Positions 7,475-15,464 of a stretch of DNA of 48,571 nt are shown one piece after another; position 1 is the stretch's first letter, and every line of letters starts with the position of its first letter. Origin of the DNA: DASRRB01 sp036732755 (GTDB taxonomy: Bacteria > Planctomycetota > B15-G4 > SIAN01). The stretch is taken from assembly GCA_036732755.1 (NCBI GenBank), contig DAINBU010000022.1:1-48571 (forward strand), given 5' to 3'. The translations under genes and the position numbers were made by a program. The notes beneath the pieces were generated by a model. The model had not been told where the DNA came from, ran no database searches, and worked only from the letters and a program-made list of their open reading frames with translations.

Positions 7475-10400
7475 TCACTTGGTCTTCACGGTCGACGCGA
7501 TCTTCTCGTAGTCGGCCCGGAAGTCGTCGGAATAGAGGTAGTCGCGCAAGAGCTGCATCTCGCGGTTCGCGTCGCCGATCTGCTCGTCGATGCTTCCGCG
7601 GACGCCCTTCTCGAGCGGCCAGAAGTTCGGCATGCGCGTCCTGGGCTGGTAGTTGCCCGGCCCCTCGAACCAGTGGATCACCCACTTCGGCGCGAGGCGC
7701 GCACGCACGTGCGTGAGGTCGGGGGCGAGATCCGCTTCGGTCTTGCCGACCATCACCTTCCCGCCCGGCAGGTGGCACTCGATGCACTTGCCGACGTCCC
7801 GGAAGAGGCGGCGCGCGTGCTCGAGGTCGGGGCCCGCGAGCGGGCCGGGCATCGTGAGGTAGGGGAAGTCGGTCTCGTAGAGGAACTTGCCGCCGAGCCG
7901 CTTGTACTGGCGCGCCACCAGCGCCGCGTGGAGCTGGCGCTTGTCGCGGTCGGCCGTCGCCATCGTCTTCTTGTCGTAGCCGGGGAATTCGGCGGCGAAC
8001 TTCTCGGTGATCGAGTCCCACAGCTTGTGGTCCTCGGCGGTCTGGAACATCTCCTCGTGCGCGAAGTAGGCGGCGATGTCGTTCAGCTGCTGCTGCGTGA
8101 ATTCGAACGACGGCATGCGCGCCTTCATCCACGGCCGCAGCAGCGCCTTCGCGCCGCGCCCGCCTCCCTGGACCGGGTCGGCGAGGAAGCGGAACAGCCA
8201 GTCGGGCTGCGTGCGCGCGCCCTGGCCGTCGAGGATCGGCGGGTAGTACGCGGCGCCCTCCTCGGTGTCGCCCTCGAAGTGGCGGATCTCCCCGCCCTCG
8301 CCGTTGATGAGGTGGCAGCCGATGCAGTTCTTCTCGCGCACGAGCCGGCGGCCGCGCTCGACCGCCTGCTGCGCGGGCGTGAGCGTGTGCTGGATCGAGG
8401 AGGCCGTGTTGTCCTTCACGAGCGACAGCACGTAGGTCATCACCGCCTCGCGGTCGGCGGAGTTGAGGTCGGGGTCGTTCGACCCGAGGCCGGGGCCGGC
8501 GAGCAGCGAGAACTGCGGCATCTTGAGCTTCTCGAACGGCTTCTTGTCCTTGCCGCGGTCGTAGAAGCGCGTGTTCGAGAGCTTCTGCGTCAGCCAGCTC
8601 TCGCGGTTGAACCGGTTGACCTCGGTCTTCTTCCAGTCCATCTCGAAGGTGCCGAAGTCGAGGCGGTCGGCGTGCTTGCTGCCCCAGCCGTTGAGCTCGG
8701 TGCCGATGGGCTTGGCGTCCTCGAGGCCCGGGATGTCGTGGCAGCCGAAGCAGCCGTAGTGGTTCAGCAGGAACTCGCCCGACTTGCGCCGCTTCTCGTA
8801 GCCCGACATCTCCGCGATCTTCGCGTCCGCCTCCTCCTCGGTGGTCCGCTCGGTCAGCTTCTCGCGCAGGATCTGGTCGTATTGCGCGTCGCCGTCGGGC
8901 TTGGCGAAGGTCGCCGCGTCGAACAGCGCGTTCTTCTTCGTCATCAGGTAGGCGACGACGTCGGCCGCCTCGCCGTCGGTGAGGCGCAGGCTCGGCATGT
9001 TGGTGTCGGCCCACAGCCGCTTGGGGTCGCGGATCCAGGTGTAGAGCCAGTCGGGCGTCACCTTGGAGCCGATGCCAGAGAGGTCGGGGCCGTGGCGCAG
9101 GTCGCCGACGTCCTTGTTCTTGAACTCGTCGACGTTGTGGCAGCCCATGCAGCCCTTGCCGCCGAAGTCGCCGCCGACGATGGCGCGGCCGCGCTCGACG
9201 TCGCCGTTGCCCGGGTACTTGTCGAGCTCCTGCGGCGTGTTGAGCGAGAAGAGGTAGGCGACGATCGCCGTTACCTCCGCCTCGGCGCGCCCCGGCTCCA
9301 TGGCGCGGTTCTCGAGGTGGAAGAAGGCCGGCATGCGCGTGGTCGGGCGGAAGTTCGCCGGGTGATCGACCCACTTGAGGGTCCAGTCGAGGTCGGCGAG
9401 CTTGCTCACGAGGTGGCCGAGCGGCGGGCCGACGCGGCGCGCGCCCTCGAGCGGCGCCATCTTGTGGCAGCCGGAGCAGCCGAGCTTCGCGGCGAGGTCG
9501 CGGCCGCGGTTCCACTTCGCCGCGCCGGGGATGTGGACCTCGCTCTTGTGGCACTTGTAGCAGCTCGCGTCGATGAACTCCGACGAGAGCATCGGGACGT
9601 CCCACTCGTGCACGGGATGCCAGTGGCGCTCGCCCTCCCAGACGTCGCGCTCCGCCGCGTCGGTCGGGGTGTGGAACGTCGTGGCGAAGTCGAGGCGCTG
9701 GTTGGCGCCGCCGTGGCAGCCGCTGCAGCCGAAGCGCTCCTGCCCGTGCGGCGAGAGCGAGGTGCAGAAGATCTCCGGCTTGCTGTGCGAGCGGAACTCG
9801 GGCTCGAGCCACGCGGTGGTCGGGTCGTCGCGGACGTGCGAATTGCCCGGCGGGTAGTCCTTGTTGCGGTCGGTCGCGAGGTGACACGTGATGCACATGT
9901 CGACCTTCGGGATCTTGAGGAAGTTCAGGTCGTCGAAGATCTCGTTGACGACGATCTTCCTGGGCTGGACCGTCGGCGCCATGAAGTTGACGAGGATGAA
10001 GTTGCGGAACTTGTTGAACGCGCGGTCCGGGTCGACCGAGTCGGCGCGCTTCGCGATGCGCTCGAACTCGCGCAGCTTCGCCTCGCGCTGCGCCTTCACG
10101 TTGCCGGCGAGCGCCTCGAACGCGGCGAGCTCGGCGTGGGCGGCGTTCATCTCCGCCTCGGCCTTCTTCGCCTCCTCGTCGGCCTCGAGGAACGTCCGCT
10201 TGTACTCGTCGAACTCCGCGAAGCGCTCGCGCAGCTCTTCGTCGTAGATCTTGGAGGCGTCGAACGGGTCGGCGTAGGCGTGCGCCGCGGGAGTCCCCTC
10301 GGGCGGATGCTGCGCGTGGTGCTCCCTCTCGTAGGCCTCTTCCTCGTAGTGGAAGCGGTCGGCCTCGTAGTTCGCCTTGGCCGCCTTCATGTCGGCGTTC

Positions 10401-10747
10401 TTCTTGTTGAAGTCGAGCTCGGTCTCGCGCGTCTTGTGGACCAGCTCCTCGTGGCGCTCCTCGTCGGCGGAGAGCGAGAGCTTCAGGCGCTCGATCTCCG
10501 CTTCCATGCGGTCGGCCGCGGCGTCGCCGCCCGCCGCCTCGTACACGGCGGCGCCCTGCTCGATCGCGGTCTCGCGCTCGAGCTCCATGAAGTCGCGCTG
10601 GCTGCCCTTCCACTCGCGGAAGTGGTCCTTGTAGACCGAGAGCAGGTAGGCCCAGGTGAGCAGGGCGACGGAGACGAGGAACCAGCGGTTCATCGCCTTC
10701 ATCCGGTAGAAGGTCGCACTCGCGTCCTTCGGCGTTTCTTCAGCCAC
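7475..10747 (-). CDS. Membrane-anchored octaheme c-type cytochrome
   Basis: A 1090-residue protein with eight CxxCH heme-attachment sites, their first cysteines at residues 285, 341, 396, 424, 533, 666, 808 and 988. The N-terminus has one membrane helix (about 22-40) and no cleavable signal. A long charged coiled-coil region follows (about 58-245) before the first heme. The last four hemes are spaced by more than 100 residues and each lies in a mono-heme cytochrome c-like module, with methionine-containing motifs such as TRMPAF, TNMPSL, ARMPSF and TRMPNF at suitable distances for axial ligands. It sits directly after the two cytochrome b genes, where cytochrome c1 would be expected, so it probably accepts electrons from the Rieske protein. 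The family is not one I can name. Confidence 0.93.
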   Translation of the reverse strand: MAEETPKDASATFYRMKAMNRWFLVSVALLTWAYLLSVYKDHFREWKGSQRDFMELERETAIEQGAAVYEAAGGDAAADRMEAEIERLKLSLSADEERHEELVHKTRETELDFNKKNADMKAAKANYEADRFHYEEEAYEREHHAQHPPEGTPAAHAYADPFDASKIYDEELRERFAEFDEYKRTFLEADEEAKKAEAEMNAAHAELAAFEALAGNVKAQREAKLREFERIAKRADSVDPDRAFNKFRNFILVNFMAPTVQPRKIVVNEIFDDLNFLKIPKVDMCITCHLATDRNKDYPPGNSHVRDDPTTAWLEPEFRSHSKPEIFCTSLSPHGQERFGCSGCHGGANQRLDFATTFHTPTDAAERDVWEGERHWHPVHEWDVPMLSSEFIDASCYKCHKSEVHIPGAAKWNRGRDLAAKLGCSGCHKMAPLEGARRVGPPLGHLVSKLADLDWTLKWVDHPANFRPTTRMPAFFHLENRAMEPGRAEAEVTAIVAYLFSLNTPQELDKYPGNGDVERGRAIVGGDFGGKGCMGCHNVDEFKNKDVGDLRHGPDLSGIGSKVTPDWLYTWIRDPKRLWADTNMPSLRLTDGEAADVVAYLMTKKNALFDAATFAKPDGDAQYDQILREKLTERTTEEEADAKIAEMSGYEKRRKSGEFLLNHYGCFGCHDIPGLEDAKPIGTELNGWGSKHADRLDFGTFEMDWKKTEVNRFNRESWLTQKLSNTRFYDRGKDKKPFEKLKMPQFSLLAGPGLGSNDPDLNSADREAVMTYVLSLVKDNTASSIQHTLTPAQQAVERGRRLVREKNCIGCHLINGEGGEIRHFEGDTEEGAAYYPPILDGQGARTQPDWLFRFLADPVQGGGRGAKALLRPWMKARMPSFEFTQQQLNDIAAYFAHEEMFQTAEDHKLWDSITEKFAAEFPGYDKKTMATADRDKRQLHAALVARQYKRLGGKFLYETDFPYLTMPGPLAGPDLEHARRLFRDVGKCIECHLPGGKVMVGKTEADLAPDLTHVRARLAPKWVIHWFEGPGNYQPRTRMPNFWPLEKGVRGSIDEQIGDANREMQLLRDYLYSDDFRADYEKIASTVKTK

Positions 10748-10792
10748 CGCGTCGCTCCTGCCGCTTCCGGTCCGGTCCCGGTCCGCCCACCG

Positions 10793-11863
10793 TCAGATGT
10801 TCAGGAAGAGTTCCTGGATGTTGACGATGTACTGCATGTTCATGGTCCAGCGCAGCATCATCTTCACGGGCATCGCGACCATGATCAGGAACATGATCAT
10901 CATGGTCAGGTACCGCGGCACGCCCATCTGCGCGACCATCTTCCGACAGATCGTCTTCGCGAGCACCATCGGCGTGATCGCGAGGTAGCCGACGCACAGC
11001 AGGATCCCCGGCATCTCGCGCGTGAGCCAGAAGGTCGGCTTGCTCGTGTTCAGCCAACTCTCCCAGAACAGCTGGCTGAACTGCACGTTCACGGTCGGCT
11101 CGACCATGTGGGGGTTCCACGGCTGGAAGGGGCCGAAGAACGCCTGGTTCGGGCCGCGCAGGAACGTCATCAGGATGATCATCGAGACCCACAGCACGAT
11201 GAAGCCGAAGAAGAACGACGTGATCGCGAAGGGGCGCTCGTTGAAGGTGTAGTACCCGTTGCCCTTCGGGTTGGTGTCGACGTAGGGCACGGCCATCAGA
11301 CCCGCGATGATCAGGCCGGGCAGGATCACGCCGGCGAGCCACGGGTCGAAGTAGACCAGCATCTCCTGCAGGCCGAGGAAGTACCAAGGCGCCTTCGACG
11401 GGTTCGGCGTCTTGTTCGGGTTGCTCGCCTCCTCGAGCGGCGCCTTCAGGTAGACGGCCCACACCACGAGGATGGCCGACCCGATCAGCATGCAGATGAA
11501 TTCGCTGTAGACGAGGTCGGGCCAGACGAGGACCTTCTTCGGGTTCTCGACCGCCTCCTCGGGCAGCTCGCCCTTCGCGATGCGCCGGTCGTTGCGCACG
11601 GCGCGGTAGAGGCCGAGCCACGAGAAGAACCCGACCAGGAAGAGCATGAAGACGATCGGGACGTTGTCGGGCTTGGAGATGTTCGCCTTGAAGCCGTCGT
11701 CGGTGCACGCCCAGATGAAGAAGATCACCGCGGCGGCCAGGATCCCGAGCGCCGCCTTCGGCGCCGTCACCACCTCGCGCCACTTGAGCATCGCGAAGAC
11801 CGCGATGCTGAAGAGGATGAAGAAGAGGCTCGGCTTCGCGAGCAGGTTGAAGAAGTCCTTCAC
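10793..11863 (-). CDS. Cytochrome b C-terminal half (subunit IV/PetD-like)
   Basis: A 356-residue polytopic membrane protein corresponding to the C-terminal half of cytochrome b. The Qo-site motif appears as APWY (residues 158-161) in SKAPWYFLGLQEMLVYFDPW, in place of the PEWY of mitochondrial-type enzymes; variants without the glutamate are known in several bacterial split-b complexes. Three extra membrane helices (about 12-26, 37-53, 69-87) precede the PetD-like part, making it longer than plant subunit IV. It follows the N-terminal half with 64 bases between and precedes the octaheme gene by 45 bases. Confidence 0.9.
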   Translation of the reverse strand: MKDFFNLLAKPSLFFILFSIAVFAMLKWREVVTAPKAALGILAAAVIFFIWACTDDGFKANISKPDNVPIVFMLFLVGFFSWLGLYRAVRNDRRIAKGELPEEAVENPKKVLVWPDLVYSEFICMLIGSAILVVWAVYLKAPLEEASNPNKTPNPSKAPWYFLGLQEMLVYFDPWLAGVILPGLIIAGLMAVPYVDTNPKGNGYYTFNERPFAITSFFFGFIVLWVSMIILMTFLRGPNQAFFGPFQPWNPHMVEPTVNVQFSQLFWESWLNTSKPTFWLTREMPGILLCVGYLAITPMVLAKTICRKMVAQMGVPRYLTMMIMFLIMVAMPVKMMLRWTMNMQYIVNIQELFLNI

Positions 11864-11927
11864 GCCGGTCCCCCGTTCGTCCGAGCGTCGCGCGCCATCC
11901 CGACGACCGCGTAATTCGAGGGCGTAG

Positions 11928-12842
11928 TCACAACGGCCCCGAGATCCCGCCGTCCTTGCGGATGCGCCAGAAGTGGACGGCCATCAGGATCGTCGCGACC
12001 AGCGGGATGAAGATGCAGTGCAGCACGTAGAAGCGCAGCAGCGTCGCCTCGCCGACGAAGCGCCCGCCGAGCAGCGCGAAGCGCGCGTCGTCGCCCGAGT
12101 GCACCAGCTTCACGTCGTCGATCGAGAGCAGCGACGCGAGCGGCCCCTCGTAGCCGGCGATCGGCGTCGCGCGCGCCATGTTCGAGCCGACGGTGATGGC
12201 CCAGATGGCGAGCTGGTCCCACGGCAGCAGGTAGCCGGTGAACGAGAGCAGCAGCGTGAGGACCAGCAGGATGACGCCGACGTTCCAGTTGAACTCGCGC
12301 GGCGGCTTGTACGAGCCCGTCATGAAGACGCGGAACATGTGCAGCCAGACGGTGATCACCATCGCGTGCGCGGCCCAGCGATGGATCTCGCGCATGATCC
12401 CCATCGGGACGTGCTCGCCGAGCGCGATGATGTCGCGGTAGGCGTACTCGCCGGTCGGCCGGTAATAGAACATCAGCAGCACGCCGGTGATCGTCTCGAC
12501 CAGGAAGAGGAAGAACGTCAGCCCGCCCATGCACCACGTGAAGGAGAGGCGCAGGCCGCTGGTGCGCACGTTGACCGGGTGCAGGTGGAGGAAGACGTTC
12601 GAGAGCACCGTGAGCGAGCGGTTGCGGACGGTGTTCGGGTAGCCGTGGCGGAAGATCGAGCGCCAGATCTGCGAGTCGCGAACCTGGTCCATCATCCCCG
12701 GCCGCGGGACATAGACCTTCTGCGGCGGAGCGATCCGCGTCTCGTCCTTCTTCAGCGGCGCCTTCGTGACCGCCGCCGCAGGCGGCGGTGTCGGCTTGGG
12801 TGCGCCGCCAGGCGCCGGCTGCGGAGGTGTCGGGTCGGCCAT
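11928..12842 (-). CDS. Cytochrome b N-terminal half (b6-like)
   Basis: A 304-residue diheme cytochrome b N-terminal half. The two heme-ligand pairs are H154/H168 on helix B (13 residues between) and H275/H290 on helix D (14 residues between); the 14-residue spacing is the b6-type pattern, matching the split gene organisation. Supporting motifs are HRWAAHAMVITVWLHMFRVF, GYLLPWDQ and the conserved glycines GGLTFFLF and ETITGVLL. The first 48 residues are a Pro/Ala/Lys-rich extension not found in typical b6 proteins, resembling the Ala-Pro linker of the neighbouring Rieske protein. Confidence 0.95.
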   Translation of the reverse strand: MADPTPPQPAPGGAPKPTPPPAAAVTKAPLKKDETRIAPPQKVYVPRPGMMDQVRDSQIWRSIFRHGYPNTVRNRSLTVLSNVFLHLHPVNVRTSGLRLSFTWCMGGLTFFLFLVETITGVLLMFYYRPTGEYAYRDIIALGEHVPMGIMREIHRWAAHAMVITVWLHMFRVFMTGSYKPPREFNWNVGVILLVLTLLLSFTGYLLPWDQLAIWAITVGSNMARATPIAGYEGPLASLLSIDDVKLVHSGDDARFALLGGRFVGEATLLRFYVLHCIFIPLVATILMAVHFWRIRKDGGISGPL

Positions 12843-12919
12843 CGAGGCCCTCCTTGGGTTCGCTCGTTCGTCGTCGCTGCGGCGAGGTCCGTGCGACGTT
12901 CAATCGCGGGCGCGTCCGG

Positions 12920-13618
12920 TCACACGTACAGGAACGACTCCGGATTCGCCCACTCGCCCTTCTCGCCCTGGAACTTCGCGCTCTTGTCCACCAGCACCTG
13001 TCCGTCGTCGGCGAGTCCGATGCGGTAGCGCTCGAGCGGCCGCGGCGCGGGACCTTCGAAGTTGATCCCGGTCTTGCGGAAGCCCGAGCCGTGGCACGGG
13101 CACTTGAACTTCTGCTCCGCCTCGAGCCAGTTCGGCGTGCAGCCCAGGTGCGTGCAGGTGGTCGACAGCGCGTAGAGGCCGAGCTCGTTGCGGACGACCC
13201 ACGTGCCGAAGCCTTCCTTGAAGCGCTCGTCGACGCGACCCGGCGCGAACTCGGTGGGCAGCCCCGCCTTGAACTGGAGCGGCGGCTCGTACGTCACGTT
13301 CGGGAAGAGGAAGCGGACGACGTAGAAGAGCGTGGCGACCAGCGATGAGACCGCGAACAACAGCCACGCGAAGGCGAGCATCCAGTCGCGCCGCCCGAGC
13401 TCCTTGGGCTCCCAGATGAGCTGGACCTTCGGGCGCGGCTTGAGCGGCGCCGCAGCGCCCGCGGCGGGAGCCGCGGGAGCGCCCGGAGCCGCGGGCTTGG
13501 CCGCAGCCGGCGCAGCGGGAGCAGCCGGAGCAGCGGGTGCCGCGGCCGCAGGCTTCGCCGGAGACGCCGGGGGAGGGGTGCCGCCGGGCGGCGAGGCCTT
13601 CTCCGGAGTGTCAGCCAT
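12920..13618 (-). CDS. Rieske [2Fe-2S] protein of the cytochrome bc complex
   Basis: A 232-residue iron-sulfur subunit that takes electrons from quinol at the Qo site. The cluster ligands are C155 and H157 in CTHLGC and C173 and H176 in CPCHGSGF, with C160 and C175 placed for the usual disulfide. One membrane helix spans residues about 79-103. Residues 10-60 are an unusually long Ala/Pro-rich N-terminal tail, presumably on the cytoplasmic side. The gene opens the bc-oxidase block on the minus strand and is preceded by a 192-bp spacer that may hold a promoter. Confidence 0.96.
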   Translation of the reverse strand: MADTPEKASPPGGTPPPASPAKPAAAAPAAPAAPAAPAAAKPAAPGAPAAPAAGAAAPLKPRPKVQLIWEPKELGRRDWMLAFAWLLFAVSSLVATLFYVVRFLFPNVTYEPPLQFKAGLPTEFAPGRVDERFKEGFGTWVVRNELGLYALSTTCTHLGCTPNWLEAEQKFKCPCHGSGFRKTGINFEGPAPRPLERYRIGLADDGQVLVDKSAKFQGEKGEWANPESFLYV

Positions 13619-13720
13619 CTCGCGCTCTCCCGCTTCGATCCGTCCGGCCGGCCTGCGAGAGGTGCGAAACGGCGAAGCGCGTACCCGCTTCCCTTGCCCG
13701 GTCCGAACTCGAAGCGGCGG

Positions 13721-13768
13721 AGGATACTGCGCTCGTTTCGCCCCCGCAACGAGGGGAGAGGCGTTGCG
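13721..13768 (-). promoter_or_regulatory. Possible promoter and inverted repeat upstream of the Rieske gene
   Basis: On the minus strand, TTGCGG (13744-13749) is followed after exactly 17 bases by TATCCT (13721-13726), a plausible but weak sigma-70-type pair about 100 bp before the Rieske start. A perfect inverted repeat, CGCAACG / CGTTGCG with a 10-base loop (13745-13768), overlaps the -35 element and could be an operator or a terminator stem for the upstream HEAT-like gene. This rests on sequence inspection only; planctomycete promoter consensus is poorly defined. Confidence 0.3.
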
Positions 13769-13810
13769 AAAAGCTCCGCTCCTCGCGTCTTTCTCCGCGG
13801 CGGCTCGAAG

Positions 13811-14896
13811 TCACCCTTCGAGCTTGTGCAGCAGCCCCTTCGCGCGCTCCTGGATGCCGGGATGGACGTCGCGGGTCGCGACTTCGAGCGCCGAGCGGAG
13901 CGCCGGCGCGGGCCCCGAAGCGTGCGGGAGGGCGCCGACCTCGACGAGGTGGTCGATGGCGATCAGCGCCGACAAGATGACCCTCGCCGCCGGATCGTCC
14001 CGGCTGATCGTGTAGTGGCCGTCGTCCGGGAACTGGAGCTTGCGCTCCTTCAGCCAGGCGCGGTCGAGCATCACCTCCAGGGTGGTGAGCCCCGCCGCCG
14101 AGTCGACCTTGGCGAGGCTCAGCGCGGCGTTCATCCGGACCCACGCCTCGGCGTCGCCGTGCAGCCGGGTGAGGGCGTCGACCACGGCCGGCGATGGCGC
14201 CTTGCCGGCCACCTTGCGCTTGCGCCCCCAGTCGCCGAGCGCCGACGCGCACGCCTGTCTCACCTTCCCGTCGGGATCGCTGGCCGCCGCGAGCAGCACC
14301 GGCTCGGCTGCGTCGATGCCGAGACTTCCGAGGGTACCCAGGTAGAAAATGAGCTCTCCGGTGATCTTCTCGCCGAGCTCGCCGTCGCGCCCGTTTTGCT
14401 GCTTCAGCAGCGTGTCGAGGTGCGCCACCGCGTCGATGACGATCGGCCCGGCCTCGACGTCGCCGATCCGCCCCCACAGCAGTGCGAGGTAGCGGCGCAG
14501 CCGGGTGTCCTCGGGGCCGGCGTTCTGGAAGACGGCCCGCAGCAGGGCGCGCAGCTTGGGGTCGGCGAGCTTCTCCGGCTCGCTCACGGCGATGTCGCTC
14601 AGATGGGCGGCCGCCTGCCACCGCTCGTTCACGCCGCCCGACTGCAGCTCCTGGATCAGGTCGACGGTCGTCTTCTCGTGGTTCACGACGCGCCCGACGA
14701 CCAGGAAGATCGCGACGATGACCGCGACGATCAGCAGCGGGACGACGAACAGCGGGACCAGCATCTTCGGTCCGGCCGCCCCGCCGCCCGGGGCGCCGAG
14801 CCGCTCGAACTCGATCCCGCCGAGCGGGTCGCCGCCGGGCCCCCCGGCCCCCTCGCCGTGGCCGTTCCCCGGGATGGACGCCTTCTCCTCGCTCAC
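13811..14896 (-). CDS. Membrane protein with HEAT-like repeats
   Basis: A 361-residue protein with a Gly/Pro-rich N-terminus, one strong membrane helix (residues about 44-67, MLVPLFVVPLLIVAVIVAIF) and a C-terminal alpha-helical region resembling HEAT/armadillo repeats (for example DPDGKVRQACASALGDWG and DAEAWVRMNAALSLAKVDS). Such repeats are protein-protein scaffolds. The start is taken as the GTG at 14894-14896, preceded by GGAG at about 9 bases; there is no upstream ATG. It is divergent from argR and lies on the same strand just before the Rieske gene, so it may belong to the respiratory operon as an assembly or scaffold protein. No specific function is known. Confidence 0.8.
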   Translation of the reverse strand: MSEEKASIPGNGHGEGAGGPGGDPLGGIEFERLGAPGGGAAGPKMLVPLFVVPLLIVAVIVAIFLVVGRVVNHEKTTVDLIQELQSGGVNERWQAAAHLSDIAVSEPEKLADPKLRALLRAVFQNAGPEDTRLRRYLALLWGRIGDVEAGPIVIDAVAHLDTLLKQQNGRDGELGEKITGELIFYLGTLGSLGIDAAEPVLLAAASDPDGKVRQACASALGDWGRKRKVAGKAPSPAVVDALTRLHGDAEAWVRMNAALSLAKVDSAAGLTTLEVMLDRAWLKERKLQFPDDGHYTISRDDPAARVILSALIAIDHLVEVGALPHASGPAPALRSALEVATRDVHPGIQERAKGLLHKLEG

Positions 14897-14977
14897 GCTC
14901 CCGCTCCGCAGACTTCCGAGTCGGTCCCCGTCGCGAAGTAGGACAAGATACCGGATCCTCGCGTCGGGAACCCGTCG

Positions 14978-15433
14978 ATGAACAAAGCGCAGCGCCACCA
15001 GAAGATCCTCGAACTCGTCCGTTCGGGCGGCGTGCTGAACCAGGAGCAGTTGCGGGAGGTCCTGAAGCACCAAGGTGTCGAGGTGAACCAGTCGACGCTC
15101 TCGCGCGACATCCGGGAGCTCGAGCTGGTGAAGGGGGCGCGCGGCTACCAGCTGCCGACGCCCGACGCCGCCACGGTGCCGCGCACCGCGCGCAAGATCG
15201 AGAGCGCGCTCCCGGCCTACCTGCAGCAGGCGATCCCGGCGCAGAACCTGGTCGTGCTGAAGACCGGGCCAGGCCACGCGCCCGCGCTCGCCGTCGCGCT
15301 CGACCGCGTGTCGGTGGACGGGGTGGTCGGCTCGATCGCGGGCGACGACACGATCCTGCTCGTCACGCCCGACGCCGACACGGCGCGCCGCGTCGCCGAC
15401 CGCCTGCTCTCGATCGCGCGCGCGCCGGCATGA
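14978..15433 (+). CDS. argR: Arginine repressor
   Basis: A 151-residue ArgR-family regulator. The N-terminal winged-helix domain is seen in HQKILELVRSG, VLKHQGVEVNQSTLSRDIRE and ELVKGARGYQLP; the STLSRDI recognition helix is characteristic. The C-terminal half (residues about 75-148) is the hexamerisation and arginine-binding domain, with GPGHAPALAVALDR and SIAGDDTILLVTPD, where the GDDT motif contacts arginine. It lies 31 bases upstream of argH and is likely to control it. No clear ARG box could be picked out in the 81-bp divergent spacer by eye. Confidence 0.95.
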   Translation: MNKAQRHQKILELVRSGGVLNQEQLREVLKHQGVEVNQSTLSRDIRELELVKGARGYQLPTPDAATVPRTARKIESALPAYLQQAIPAQNLVVLKTGPGHAPALAVALDRVSVDGVVGSIAGDDTILLVTPDADTARRVADRLLSIARAPA

Positions 15434-15464
15434 TGCGCCGCCCGATCCTCCGCAGGAGGCCCGC

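Noticed and set aside
7673..11914. A very long open frame on the plus strand opposite the octaheme and cytochrome b genes
   Set aside because: Its translation is Arg/Val/Glu/Leu-rich with no domain, and it mirrors well-supported genes; it is a by-product of GC-rich codon use.
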